From Clostridia bacterium (GTDB taxonomy: Bacteria; Bacillota; Clostridia; UBA1381), in assembly GCA_900751685.1 (NCBI GenBank), contig CAADSR010000005.1:1-9378 (forward strand): DNA of 9,378 nucleotides, in the 5' to 3' direction. Position numbers and translations under genes: made by a program. Position 1 is the first letter of the stretch. Every line of letters begins with the position of its first letter. Shown here in pieces: positions 1 through 6,536 of this stretch. The notes under the pieces are model-generated. The model was not told the DNA's origin. It searched no databases and saw only the letters and a list, made by a program, of their open reading frames with translations.

Positions 1-750
1 ACATCCCCGCCGATCTATGAGCGGGAGGTAGACGCTGTTCAGGCCTTTGCAGTAGTGGACAATGTTGTAACAGCAGTCGGTGAAACCGGTGACACGGTTT
101 ACCGCTTAGACTTACTTTACCAAGGCAAGCAAATCTCTATTGAAGTAGAAACAGATGCGGTGATAGAAACCGCACCGGATCTAAATCCGGAACTCGTCGG
201 CGCACCGGTGACCACATTGGAACAGGGCGATGTAATTTATTTTATTACTTCGCTGAACGGCAAAAAAGTCCGTTCCATCCATTTGATCTACCGGATGCAG
301 GATCAAAATATTGTGACACAGGACACAGACTTCGGGAAAAACTTCAACCAAATGATCGCCACTGGCGGTCTGGTCGCAGGCCAGAAGGACTGGGCCGTGG
401 CGCCTTACGGCAGCCACTTATCCAACAAGACACAATATGCCTTCGGCGTCATCCAGGGCCGCAACAACAATGACCTGACCCTGTTTAACAAAGACGGCAA
501 AGAGAGTGAAGCCATTGAGCTTTCTCTCCAAAATGATACGATTGTTTACGTTTATGACACAAAGGGCAAGGGCTCCTTGAGCCTGGGCTCGATTGGTCAG
601 ATCACAAAATCCAACATTCCGAACGTAGCTTACGATTCGGACGGAAATATCATCGCTTATAGCGACCGGTATATCTACCACTATGCTTTAGCAAGAATTG
701 TAAACGGCACGGTAACCGATATTATCGTATACAAAAATTATAATTCTTAA
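1..750 (+). CDS. C-terminal part of a beta-rich, probably surface-layer-type protein (5' end outside the window)
   Basis: The frame is open from base 1 and reads through an internal GTG at 55, so this is the 3' portion (249 codons plus stop) of a longer gene, not a gene starting at 55. No signal peptide, membrane helix or catalytic motif is present in the visible part. The protein is rich in alternating beta-type residues and Gly/Asn/Asp turns. It appears to hold two related units. One runs from about base 55 to 290 (VVTAVGETGDTVYRLDLLY through VRSIHLIYRM); the other from about base 436 to 745 (FGVIQGRNNNDLTLFN through VTDIIVYKNYN). Each starts with a short strand, has a charged or polar middle with an 'x-I-E-V/L-x' strand, and ends in a hydrophobic 'D/S-I-I-V/H-L-I-Y' strand. 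Similar domains form the C-terminal bodies of clostridial secreted proteins that carry SLH or other wall-binding domains N-terminally. That is inference, because the anchoring part is not in view. The function is not recognised beyond this. Confidence 0.6.
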   Translation, partial: TSPPIYEREVDAVQAFAVVDNVVTAVGETGDTVYRLDLLYQGKQISIEVETDAVIETAPDLNPELVGAPVTTLEQGDVIYFITSLNGKKVRSIHLIYRMQDQNIVTQDTDFGKNFNQMIATGGLVAGQKDWAVAPYGSHLSNKTQYAFGVIQGRNNNDLTLFNKDGKESEAIELSLQNDTIVYVYDTKGKGSLSLGSIGQITKSNIPNVAYDSDGNIIAYSDRYIYHYALARIVNGTVTDIIVYKNYNS

Positions 751-861
751 TGAATGAAACACAAACTCAATATAAAGCAGGATCGTATCTTTTAAGAGCA
801 ATCTTAAGAAGAAAAGACACCGAGGAGCAATGGCACCCTTCCCCCGCTCCGCACTCAAAAT

Positions 862-882
862 AGGAGGATGTTTATCATAATG
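862..882 (+). promoter_or_regulatory. Ribosome binding site deciding the start of the 3D-domain gene
   Basis: AGGAGG lies at 862-867 and directly abuts an ATG at 868. With no spacer, that ATG is not a plausible start. The next in-frame ATG at 880 leaves a 12-base spacer, which is long but usable, and gives a normal signal peptide (M-L-R-L-K-N-). The preceding 751-861 stretch has a weak TATAAA at 771-776 without a good -35 box and no terminator, so I cannot say whether the gene has its own promoter or is read through from upstream. Confidence 0.7.
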
Positions 883-1914
883 TTAAGACTTAAAAATACT
901 GTTCTATCCGCGCTCGCGTCCATGCTGGTTATCGGGTCGCTTTCTGTGTCGGCATTCGCCGCCGAAGCGTCTTCCCTTACGGTGAAGCTGGAAGCTCTTA
1001 CAGGGAAGGTCACTTCCATTGTTAACTTCACAGAGACCACTCCCGTAACGATTGATAACCGGACCTTGGTTCCCGTCCGCACAGTTGGTGAAGCTGCCGG
1101 CCTATCTGTAGGCTGGAATCAAGCCACACAAACTGCAACACTGACCCTGGCAGCCGATGCCGGGTCAGACAAACCGATCGAGCAGTATGCTTATAACCTG
1201 GTTGACGCGATCGGCGGTTACGGGTTGGACCTGAAACCGCACAGCATTACGGCAGACCTGGTCATCGACAATACCCACGCAAAAGTCCGCTACAACTTTG
1301 TTGACACAGAAGGCGATATGGTTTCCCTCGGAAAAAATGTCGACCTGGATGCAGCAGCCACCCTTGTGAATGATGGCTCCCTGATGATTCCATTGCGCGC
1401 TGCAATGGGCATGTTCGGGCTGGAAACCGAGTGGAACAGCGAACTGGAAAGCGCAACCGTTTCGATTCCAAACGGGATTGTCGCACCATCTGGCCTGTCG
1501 ATCGTCGCACCAGATTCCGCAGAGCAGCCGGAAGACCGGCCGGAGGATACCACGCCTCCCGAAAACAATGTCGTTGACGTCCCTTCTGAGGACGCCCCAG
1601 CAGACACTGACCCGGCACTTGGCACTTACATTGGCCGTTTCAAAATCACCCATTACTGCACCTGTGCAAAATGTAATGGTGGTTATGGAAATAACACCGC
1701 CTGGGCTGGCAAGATCGTCCCAGGCCAAACGATCGCTGTAGACCCTTCTGTGATTGGAAAACTTTCCTGGGTCTACGTTGATGGCTACGGCCTCCGCCGT
1801 GCAGAAGACTGTGGCGGCGCAATCAAAGGTTATCACATTGACATGGCCGTTTCTGACCATGACGAAGCAATGCGTTTAGGCGTTGTATATAAAGACGTTT
1901 ATTATGCAAACTAA
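880..1914 (+). CDS. Secreted protein with copper-amine-oxidase-N-like region and C-terminal 3D domain (putative peptidoglycan lytic enzyme)
   Basis: This is a 344-residue protein exported by a signal peptide (residues 1-28: Lys/Arg N-region, hydrophobic core, cleavage near A-F-A-A). Residues about 55-95 carry the hallmark of the copper amine oxidase N-terminal-like domain (TIDNRTLVPVR, then GLSVGWNQATQTATL). A second degenerate half follows at about 160-195 (SLMIPLRAAMGMFGLETEWN). In Firmicutes this region serves as a wall-associated module and not as an oxidase. A Pro/Glu/Asp-rich linker (about 205-245) leads to a 3D domain at about 248-344, the fold shared with MltA lytic transglycosylases and Sps/Rpf-like proteins. 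The three Asp residues that give the domain its name are visible: D288 (IAVDPSVIG), D310 (AEDCGGAIKG) and D321 (HIDMAVSDHDEA). Cys residues at the domain start (CTCAKC) and in AEDCGG could form disulfides outside the cell. The likely role is cleavage or remodelling of peptidoglycan. It is convergent with the XRE gene and ends in a shared terminator. Confidence 0.85.
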   Translation: MLRLKNTVLSALASMLVIGSLSVSAFAAEASSLTVKLEALTGKVTSIVNFTETTPVTIDNRTLVPVRTVGEAAGLSVGWNQATQTATLTLAADAGSDKPIEQYAYNLVDAIGGYGLDLKPHSITADLVIDNTHAKVRYNFVDTEGDMVSLGKNVDLDAAATLVNDGSLMIPLRAAMGMFGLETEWNSELESATVSIPNGIVAPSGLSIVAPDSAEQPEDRPEDTTPPENNVVDVPSEDAPADTDPALGTYIGRFKITHYCTCAKCNGGYGNNTAWAGKIVPGQTIAVDPSVIGKLSWVYVDGYGLRRAEDCGGAIKGYHIDMAVSDHDEAMRLGVVYKDVYYAN

Positions 1915-1953
1915 AAAAATCCCGGAAAGCAAAATTGCTTTCCGGGATTTTTT
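1914..1953. terminator. Bidirectional rho-independent terminator between convergent genes
   Basis: A perfect 17-bp stem pairs 1914-1930 with 1937-1953 around an AAAATT loop. Its core is ATCCCGGAAAGC / GCTTTCCGGGAT, and A-runs and T-runs lie on the outside so each strand ends in a U-tract. It touches the last base of the 3D-gene stop codon (1912-1914) and overlaps the XRE-gene stop codon (1952-1954), so one hairpin can terminate both convergent transcripts. Confidence 0.93.
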
Positions 1954-2572
1954 AACGTTCTTTTTTCCTTGTTTGAAGCAGCCAGGTCGCACCTCCGCAA
2001 ATAAAAATATAAGCAGCACCCTTCACTAGGTCATCTATGAATGACGGATACCCGAATGGGATCCGCATTCTCAATTTATCATAAACAAATATTATAATAA
2101 ACGGCATCACCAGCCAGACCGCGGTAGAATACATTCTTTTTCGCCGCTGCGCCGCTTTTTCCCTGCTTTCTCTTGCCAGCGCTGCAATTGAAATTTCAAA
2201 TAGCACGATTCCCGCCAGCTGGATCAAAAGCCCTATGGATGTAATAAAAACATACTGCCATTCCCACCAGGAGGCAATTGAAAATATCAATCCGCCGGCT
2301 AATATTCCGAGAGAGACAATAGAAATAGCCTCCATATACCGTTCCCGGCCTTCCACCGCCGGTTTCTTATACCCTGCCTCGTTACAAAGAAGCTCATCGG
2401 CCGACACCTCAAATATCTTACTTAAACGGAGAATATTTTGCACCTCCGGCGTGGCCGTGTTTAACTCCCATTTTGAAACCGCCTGGCGTGAAACATTCAT
2501 CTGCTCTGCCAACTGTTCCTGGGACATCCCTTTGGCCTTTCTGAGCTGCTGCAATTTTTCTCCAAATTTCAT
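1952..2572 (-). CDS. XRE/Cro-type helix-turn-helix regulator with four C-terminal membrane helices
   Basis: This is a 206-residue protein. Residues 1-62 are a textbook HTH_3/Xre domain: FGEKLQQLRKAKGMSQEQLA, then VSRQAVSKWELNTATPEV, then LRLSKIFEVSADELL. The remainder is membrane protein without a recognisable ligand or enzyme domain. Hydrophobic segments lie at about 83-103 (SIVSLGILAGGLIFSIASWW), 108-130, 147-163 (STAVWLVMPFIIIFVY) and 184-200, separated by a basic loop (ARESREKAAQRRKR). It should therefore be a membrane-tethered DNA-binding protein, a common Firmicute architecture in which the membrane part may sense envelope state. The start is well set: AGGAGG lies at 2580-2585 with 7 bases before the ATG at 2572. 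It is downstream of and codirectional with the ROK kinase gene, 104 bases away. A TATACT box and inverted repeats lie in that gap, so it may be autoregulated. Its targets are unknown. Confidence 0.88.
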   Translation of the reverse strand: MKFGEKLQQLRKAKGMSQEQLAEQMNVSRQAVSKWELNTATPEVQNILRLSKIFEVSADELLCNEAGYKKPAVEGRERYMEAISIVSLGILAGGLIFSIASWWEWQYVFITSIGLLIQLAGIVLFEISIAALARESREKAAQRRKRMYSTAVWLVMPFIIIFVYDKLRMRIPFGYPSFIDDLVKGAAYIFICGGATWLLQTRKKER

Positions 2573-2600
2573 GCTCCCACCTCCTATTTTTGATAGGCTT

Positions 2601-2606
2601 AGTATA
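2601..2606 (-). promoter_or_regulatory. Candidate -10 box of the XRE regulator gene
   Basis: TATACT on the minus strand sits 16 bases upstream of the ribosome site. The best hexamer 17 bases further upstream (TAGAAC) matches the -35 consensus at only three positions, so this would be a weak or activator-dependent promoter. Read-through from the ROK gene is the alternative. Confidence 0.45.
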
Positions 2607-2615
2607 CCTTTGTTT

Positions 2616-2658
2616 CTGGTTGCGTTCTACCAAAACGTCTTTGCAATTGTGCAACCAG
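2616..2658. repeat. Inverted repeat CTGGTTGC - 27 bases - GCAACCAG in the XRE promoter region
   Basis: Perfect 8-base arms lie at 2616-2623 and 2651-2658. The first arm falls between the presumed -10 and -35 positions of the XRE gene, and the second lies upstream of the -35. The spacer itself contains TTGCAATTGTGCAA (2641-2654), a near-palindrome. The placement suits an operator bound by a dimeric or looping repressor, possibly the XRE protein itself. That is inferred from position only. Confidence 0.4.
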
Positions 2659-2660
2659 CC

Positions 2661-2692
2661 GTTGCAAATGGTGGTTTCAAGCCATTTGCAGC
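2661..2692. repeat. Inverted repeat TGCAAATGG / CCATTTGCA across the ROK stop codon
   Basis: Perfect 9-base arms at 2663-2671 and 2682-2690 enclose a 10-base loop that contains the ROK stop codon (2677-2679). On the ROK transcript this folds as a hairpin, but no U-run follows it, so it is not a standard intrinsic terminator. It shares the TTGCA core with the neighbouring sites at 2641-2654, so it may be an additional protein-binding site or an mRNA 3'-end structure. Confidence 0.45.
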
Positions 2693-3630
2693 TTATCCCT
2701 TGCGGCTAACGCGGCTCCAATGATCCCCGCATCATTAAATAGTGTAGCAGCCTGGATATCCGTCCGGACCCTGTCCTTGTTATACCCATACTTCCGCTCA
2801 AACGCCCGGATAGGCTCTAAAAGATATTCCCCCTCCCGGCTGATCCCGCCCCCGATCACCAGTTTCTGCGGCTGAAAAATATTGATCATATTTGTAATAC
2901 CATCGGCTACATAAGAAAGGTATGTCCTCACGACTGCCTGGGCAGCCTCGTCTCCCCGCCGCGCCGCTTCAAAAGCCGTACGCCCTGAAACCTTTCCTTT
3001 CTCTTTTGCCAACCGGCCCATCAAGCTTTGAGGATATTTTTCAATGGCCTCCCGGGTCTGCCGGATCAATGCTGTTACAGACGCATACGTCTCCCAACAG
3101 CCGCGTTTTCCACAGCCGCAGAGGAGCCCGTCATGAACCAGCGTCGTATGCCCTAATTCTGTCCCCGCAGAATTAAACGTGCGGTAGATCTGCCCGTTTA
3201 AAATAATACCGCCCCCGATCCCAGTTCCCAAGGTGATACACAAAAAGCTTTTCGCAGCGTCTCCATTAATACTATATTCTCCATAAGCGGCCGCATCGGC
3301 GTCATTTTCCAAATTTATTGGAAGGTCGATATAACGCTGGATCTGCTTTGCGAGCGGCGTATTCCTCATGCGCAGATTATTCGCGTAAATGACCGTACCC
3401 GTGTCATTATCCACTGATCCAGGGCTCCCGATCCCGGCTGCTTTAATATCTTCTAGCTTATACCCCTCTTGCTGCACCATATGCCGGCATAACTGGGCCA
3501 TATCCCGGATAATCTCTTCCGGCTCCCGCTCCCGTCTGGTCGGGATTGTATCCTGCCGCAAAATTTCTCCGCTTTCACTGACCAATCCAGCGGCAATATT
3601 CGTTCCTCCTAAATCAATTCCCAAATACAT
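2677..3630 (-). CDS. ROK-family sugar kinase, probably glucokinase
   Basis: This 317-residue protein has full ROK length. It probably phosphorylates glucose at C6 with ATP in the cytoplasm, feeding glycolysis. The ATP-phosphate loop DLGGTN is at residues 6-11. The catalytic region ENDADAAAYGE is at 108-118, with D110 as the expected catalytic base. The second phosphate-binding loop LGTGIGGG is at 134-141. The ROK zinc and sugar site follows: E158-L-G-H161, then C171-x-C173 and C178, with E180 in GCWETYAS. A late IGGGIS motif is present. The only small variation seen is D in place of the commoner N at position 112 (ENDAD versus ENDAN). The start at 3630 is supported by AAGGGG at 3639-3644 with an 8-base spacer and by a strong promoter upstream. 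ROK proteins also include N-acetylhexosamine kinases and repressors. No HTH domain is present here, so it is an enzyme. Glucose specificity is inferred from overall resemblance to Clostridia glucokinases. Confidence 0.88.
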   Translation of the reverse strand: MYLGIDLGGTNIAAGLVSESGEILRQDTIPTRREREPEEIIRDMAQLCRHMVQQEGYKLEDIKAAGIGSPGSVDNDTGTVIYANNLRMRNTPLAKQIQRYIDLPINLENDADAAAYGEYSINGDAAKSFLCITLGTGIGGGIILNGQIYRTFNSAGTELGHTTLVHDGLLCGCGKRGCWETYASVTALIRQTREAIEKYPQSLMGRLAKEKGKVSGRTAFEAARRGDEAAQAVVRTYLSYVADGITNMINIFQPQKLVIGGGISREGEYLLEPIRAFERKYGYNKDRVRTDIQAATLFNDAGIIGAALAARDKLQMA

Positions 3631-3666
3631 AGTCTGTTCCCCTTCATCTTTTTTGAATTATATCAT

Positions 3667-3694
3667 ATTATCATATCCGAAACAGCACTGTCAA
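3667..3694 (-). promoter_or_regulatory. Sigma-A-type promoter of the ROK kinase gene
   Basis: On the minus strand a perfect TTGACA (3689-3694) is followed after 16 bases by GATAAT (3667-3672). A TAATAT in register 18 is an alternative -10. A leader of about 30 bases leads to the ribosome site. Confidence 0.75.
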
Positions 3695-3728
3695 TATCAT
3701 TTTATGACACATCACGCTTTCATCTAAA

Positions 3729-3760
3729 AAAGGCAAAACAGAAAATTCTGTTTTGCCCTT
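3729..3760 (-). terminator. Rho-independent terminator of the guanylate-kinase-like gene
   Basis: Arms at 3732-3742 and 3747-3757 (core GGCAAAACAGA / TCTGTTTTGCC) form an 11-bp stem with a tight AAAT loop. On the minus strand the stem is followed by TTTTTT. It lies 16 bases past the stop codon of the gene at 3776-4357. Confidence 0.85.
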
Positions 3761-3775
3761 ATCTCTTTTTCTATT

Positions 3776-4357
3776 TCATCCTCTTTTCAGGATTTGATTT
3801 ACCTTTCCCATACACATCTCGACATCCTGGCCTGTATCAATAAAATAGACCTGGTCCAGCAAAGCCATCCGCTCCTGGTTGAAATCCATCTCATCCGCCA
3901 AGAACCTGCGGCATACTTCTGAAAAATTTGGTTTTTTCTGAAGCGACTCCCGGTTGATGCAGCGCAATAGCCTCTCTTTATCCTCTAAATATAAATAAAC
4001 CACCCGGATCATGTCACTCCCATAATACTCTATAAGCTTAAAAACGCCATCCAACGTCGTAATTATAATATAATCCATGTCTGCAAGCAAGTCAAATTTT
4101 ACTGTAAAATAGCTCCAGGCTCCATGAACCGTCTGATATTCCCGCTTCTCAATAATCAACTGCTTTTGTTCCAGCTCCAGCATTTGCTGGTTTGTAACAA
4201 AGTGATAATTTATACCCTCTGTTTCATCCTGACGTTTCGGGCGGGTCGTGTAAGGGACCACTGGAGTTAATGACCGGTTTTCCTGCGCTATTATTTTTTT
4301 ATACAAGGTGTCCTTCCCTGTTCCGCTTTTTCCAACAATACAAAATATCCGGCTCAA
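3776..4357 (-). CDS. Guanylate-kinase-like P-loop nucleoside monophosphate kinase (divergent)
   Basis: With the TTG start at 4357 the protein is 193 residues, close to the usual 200-210 of guanylate kinases. The Walker A loop is at residues 9-17 (GKSGTGKDT), where D16 replaces the usual Ser/Thr after the Lys, followed by T17. The GMP-binding part is recognisable: YTTRPKR (36-42, with R39 and R42), EGINYHF (47-53, with Y51) and E70 in LIIEKREY. The later motifs diverge. GAWSYFT (79-85) replaces the canonical GxxYGT, and ITTLDG (99-104) replaces LDIDxQG. It is thus a nucleoside monophosphate kinase-like enzyme whose substrate cannot be assumed to be GMP, and probably an extra paralogue and not the housekeeping gmk. 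The long frame up to an ATG at 4447 is rejected because a promoter lies inside it. The ribosome site is a G-run (4364-4370) about 7 bases before the TTG. TTG at 4360 is an alternative start one codon longer. It forms a single-gene unit with its own promoter and terminator. Confidence 0.78.
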   Translation of the reverse strand: MSRIFCIVGKSGTGKDTLYKKIIAQENRSLTPVVPYTTRPKRQDETEGINYHFVTNQQMLELEQKQLIIEKREYQTVHGAWSYFTVKFDLLADMDYIIITTLDGVFKLIEYYGSDMIRVVYLYLEDKERLLRCINRESLQKKPNFSEVCRRFLADEMDFNQERMALLDQVYFIDTGQDVEMCMGKVNQILKRG

Positions 4358-4396
4358 CAAACTCCCCCCCAGTCCTATAAAATAAATTGCCTGATT

Positions 4397-4425
4397 ATTG
4401 TATCCTAAAACTACTTTAAAGTCAA
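4397..4425 (-). promoter_or_regulatory. Sigma-A-type promoter of the guanylate-kinase-like gene
   Basis: On the minus strand TTGACT (4420-4425), a 17-base spacer and TACAAT (4397-4402) make a near-consensus promoter. The predicted transcript begins about 30 bases before the TTG start at 4357, which rules out the upstream ATG at 4447 as the main start. Confidence 0.8.
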
Positions 4426-4469
4426 GTATCACCGCGCAAAACAGCATCCCGTCTAATATTAAGCACTAA

Positions 4470-4509
4470 AAAAGCCTTAATGAGCGTATAACACGTCATT
4501 AAGGCTTTT
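4470..4509 (-). terminator. Rho-independent terminator of the metalloprotease gene
   Basis: A 14-bp perfect stem (4470-4483 with 4496-4509, core AAGCCTTAATGA / TCATTAAGGCTT) and a 12-base loop are followed on the minus strand by a T-run. It begins 19 bases after the protease stop codon. Confidence 0.9.
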
Positions 4510-4527
4510 GATTTTCGTTTCTAAAGC

Positions 4528-6465
4528 TTATTTTATATAAGCCTGACTTAACGGCTTTATTGAAGAATCCCAGACGAGAACTTTGATCTGAGCATAAGGA
4601 TCTTCCGGAATAGAGAGCATTACTGTAGCTCCCGCGCCACTCTCTACCGCTTCCACCGGGATAGATTTAGCTTCGGTCAATTGACCATCCTCCCCGAAAA
4701 AGCATGCATAAACAGTTGCCCCACTTATAGTGCTGCTGCTGTTATTTGCTATTGTAACCGACAATTGATGGTTTACAGAGTCAGCCTGCACATCTTTTAT
4801 CTCTGCCGGCAAATCAACGATATTTACTGTCACCGGCTCACTTTTCTCTGGCAGATAAGTACCGGAACCATTTTTATACGCAGTGATCTGGACACTTCCC
4901 GCAGCAACGGGGGTTGCTGTGTCTCCCTCTATCGCAAGAACATCAGGGTTGCTGCTCACATAAGAAAATGCTCCATCTCCACTGCCCCCCAAGGCAGTCA
5001 ATAAAAATGCCCCGCTCCCAACATATTGGTCCGCGATTGGCGTCATTACGACCGGAGCTTGCTTTTGCCCAATAGAAGTGATTTTGATATCTTCCCCAGC
5101 ACCGGCCGGAACAAACCCCGTCCCGTCAAGAACCGCGACAATGCTCCCTCCCGGCTTCAGGGTTACTTCCTGCCCTGTATAGGAATAAACTGAAAGCTGG
5201 TCAAACATAGCTTCTCCCATAAACCCATATTTTCCTGATTCATTTTTTGCAACCATTGCGACCCGGAAATTTTCCATAATTTCATCCATCGTGATCCCCG
5301 GATAAAATTCCTGCATCGCCTCTTCTACAGCCCTTTGAGACGTATATCCTGCCCGGGTAGATTTTTCCGTGATTAGCCGGTAAATATCAGCCCCGTTTGG
5401 AAAATCCTTTGTCTGTGTCCGGAGGTATTGGCTGAACAAATAGGCAAGCCCATAATTTCCAAGCTCATAGCCTCCCTCCCAATCATAGAGAGATAATCCA
5501 TTTTGGATATCAGCGTAACTCTGGTAGCTTTTGATCCTATCATCATAGGTATTGTCATACAGCCAGTTTGCGCCTTCAGAAAGCGACTCATTCAGCCAGG
5601 TATCCGTATAATGGATCCCGTCCTGCGGGTTATCGAGATAATTCCTCAGCGCATAGCTAAAATTGACCCAATGCTGCATTTCATGGGCCACCGTACCAAA
5701 GCTATTGCGAATATCATAAGCCGCTTCATCCTTCTCTGCCTTCCCGCTGTCTGCCATTGTTGGATATGTATCGATATGGAGCATATCGGACTGGTTCCCA
5801 TCCTCATTTACCAGGTCCCCTCCCCAAAAATAACCTGCGGTATACGATTTGCCCGGCGTATAGCCGTCCATAATGTCATAGCATACTAAAGCAACTTTCC
5901 CATCATTGTCCGCATCATAGCCCTCCCCAAAATTATCATTCAGCATAGGACCTATTTTGCTATCATATTCATCTGCAAGCTCTTGTGCCATTTGATCCGT
6001 AATATACTTCCTCTCCTCATTGTCGATCCAGACATTACAAAGCGTTCCCGATGCTGCAAGCGTTGTGGTGATCGTATAATTATAATCAGTTTCGCCGGAA
6101 AAAGCGGTCGCAACCGTAAAATCACGTGTATCGCCCACAACATAAGCCGTGTGATCTGAGGAACTGCCAAAAAGGCTGGATGCCTTTTCAGGAAGCTCGA
6201 CCGGCGGAAGCTCCAGCTCCCTTTGATGTAAAAGCGCTTCCCCTGCTTCATCCTGCTGGTAAACGGCTTTCTCAACAGAAAGCGGGTTGGAAGCAGGAAG
6301 TATCCCTGTACTCTGGTCAGTAGAGCCGGAATTTGTAAAAACAACATATTCCCCATAGTATGGCGCCGCTTGCATCACGCCAAAATCGTTGGCGGCAAAA
6401 ACTGGGCTGACGGCTGTAAAGGCTAACGATAGTGCAACTGCCGATGAAATAAATTTATTTTTCAT
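4528..6465 (-). CDS. Secreted M30 (hyicolysin)-like zinc metalloprotease with C-terminal Ig-like domain
   Basis: This is a 645-residue exported protein. The signal peptide covers residues 1-24/25 (MKNK, hydrophobic core, SPVFA cleavage). A propeptide-like region follows, then the catalytic domain. The zinc motif HEMQH is at 261-265 in the context FGTVAHEMQHWVNF, typical of the M30 family. The third ligand is expected to be a Glu in WLNESLSEGANWLYD (E293 or E297). DADNDGKV (184-191) resembles a calcium-binding loop. A bacterial Ig-like/Big-type domain spans about 466-550 (VTAYKNG-like strands; SSNPDVLAIEG, VAAGSVQITAYKNGSGTY). A final beta domain of about 95 residues (from DLPAEIKDVQADS) ends at VLWDS-type strands (LVWDSSIKPLSQAYIK). 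No sortase signal, SLH repeat or transmembrane anchor is seen, so it should be released or loosely wall-bound. Extracellular protein degradation is the likely role, with the substrate unknown. The start at 6465 has AAAGGAAAG upstream. It has its own promoter and terminator. Confidence 0.85.
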   Translation of the reverse strand: MKNKFISSAVALSLAFTAVSPVFAANDFGVMQAAPYYGEYVVFTNSGSTDQSTGILPASNPLSVEKAVYQQDEAGEALLHQRELELPPVELPEKASSLFGSSSDHTAYVVGDTRDFTVATAFSGETDYNYTITTTLAASGTLCNVWIDNEERKYITDQMAQELADEYDSKIGPMLNDNFGEGYDADNDGKVALVCYDIMDGYTPGKSYTAGYFWGGDLVNEDGNQSDMLHIDTYPTMADSGKAEKDEAAYDIRNSFGTVAHEMQHWVNFSYALRNYLDNPQDGIHYTDTWLNESLSEGANWLYDNTYDDRIKSYQSYADIQNGLSLYDWEGGYELGNYGLAYLFSQYLRTQTKDFPNGADIYRLITEKSTRAGYTSQRAVEEAMQEFYPGITMDEIMENFRVAMVAKNESGKYGFMGEAMFDQLSVYSYTGQEVTLKPGGSIVAVLDGTGFVPAGAGEDIKITSIGQKQAPVVMTPIADQYVGSGAFLLTALGGSGDGAFSYVSSNPDVLAIEGDTATPVAAGSVQITAYKNGSGTYLPEKSEPVTVNIVDLPAEIKDVQADSVNHQLSVTIANNSSSTISGATVYACFFGEDGQLTEAKSIPVEAVESGAGATVMLSIPEDPYAQIKVLVWDSSIKPLSQAYIK

Positions 6466-6536
6466 TATAATAACTTTCCTTTCTTAAAACAATCTCTGTT
6501 CCTATAACAGTGTTGACCCCCCTCCTGTATTAAATA

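Noticed and set aside
785..851. Possible hairpins (TTAAGA/TCTTAA and GGAGC/GCTCC) between the first two plus-strand genes
   Set aside because: Stems are short and neither is followed by a T-run, so a terminator cannot be supported.
1165..1860. Long open frame of 231 codons on the minus strand inside the 3D-domain gene
   Set aside because: It lies opposite a gene with a signal peptide and intact domain motifs, has no ribosome site, and its translation shows no domain pattern.
2235..2723. Plus-strand open frame of 162 codons over the XRE gene and its promoter region
   Set aside because: It is antisense to the well-supported HTH regulator, has no ribosome site or recognisable motif, and crosses the XRE promoter.
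5952..6356. Second minus-strand frame (134 codons) within the protease gene
   Set aside because: It is a shadow in another frame of the protease coding region, with no independent ribosome site or motif.
6496..6526. AGGAGGGGGG in the protease leader as ribosome site of a leader peptide
   Set aside because: No start codon lies at a usable distance, and the only nearby frame has two codons.
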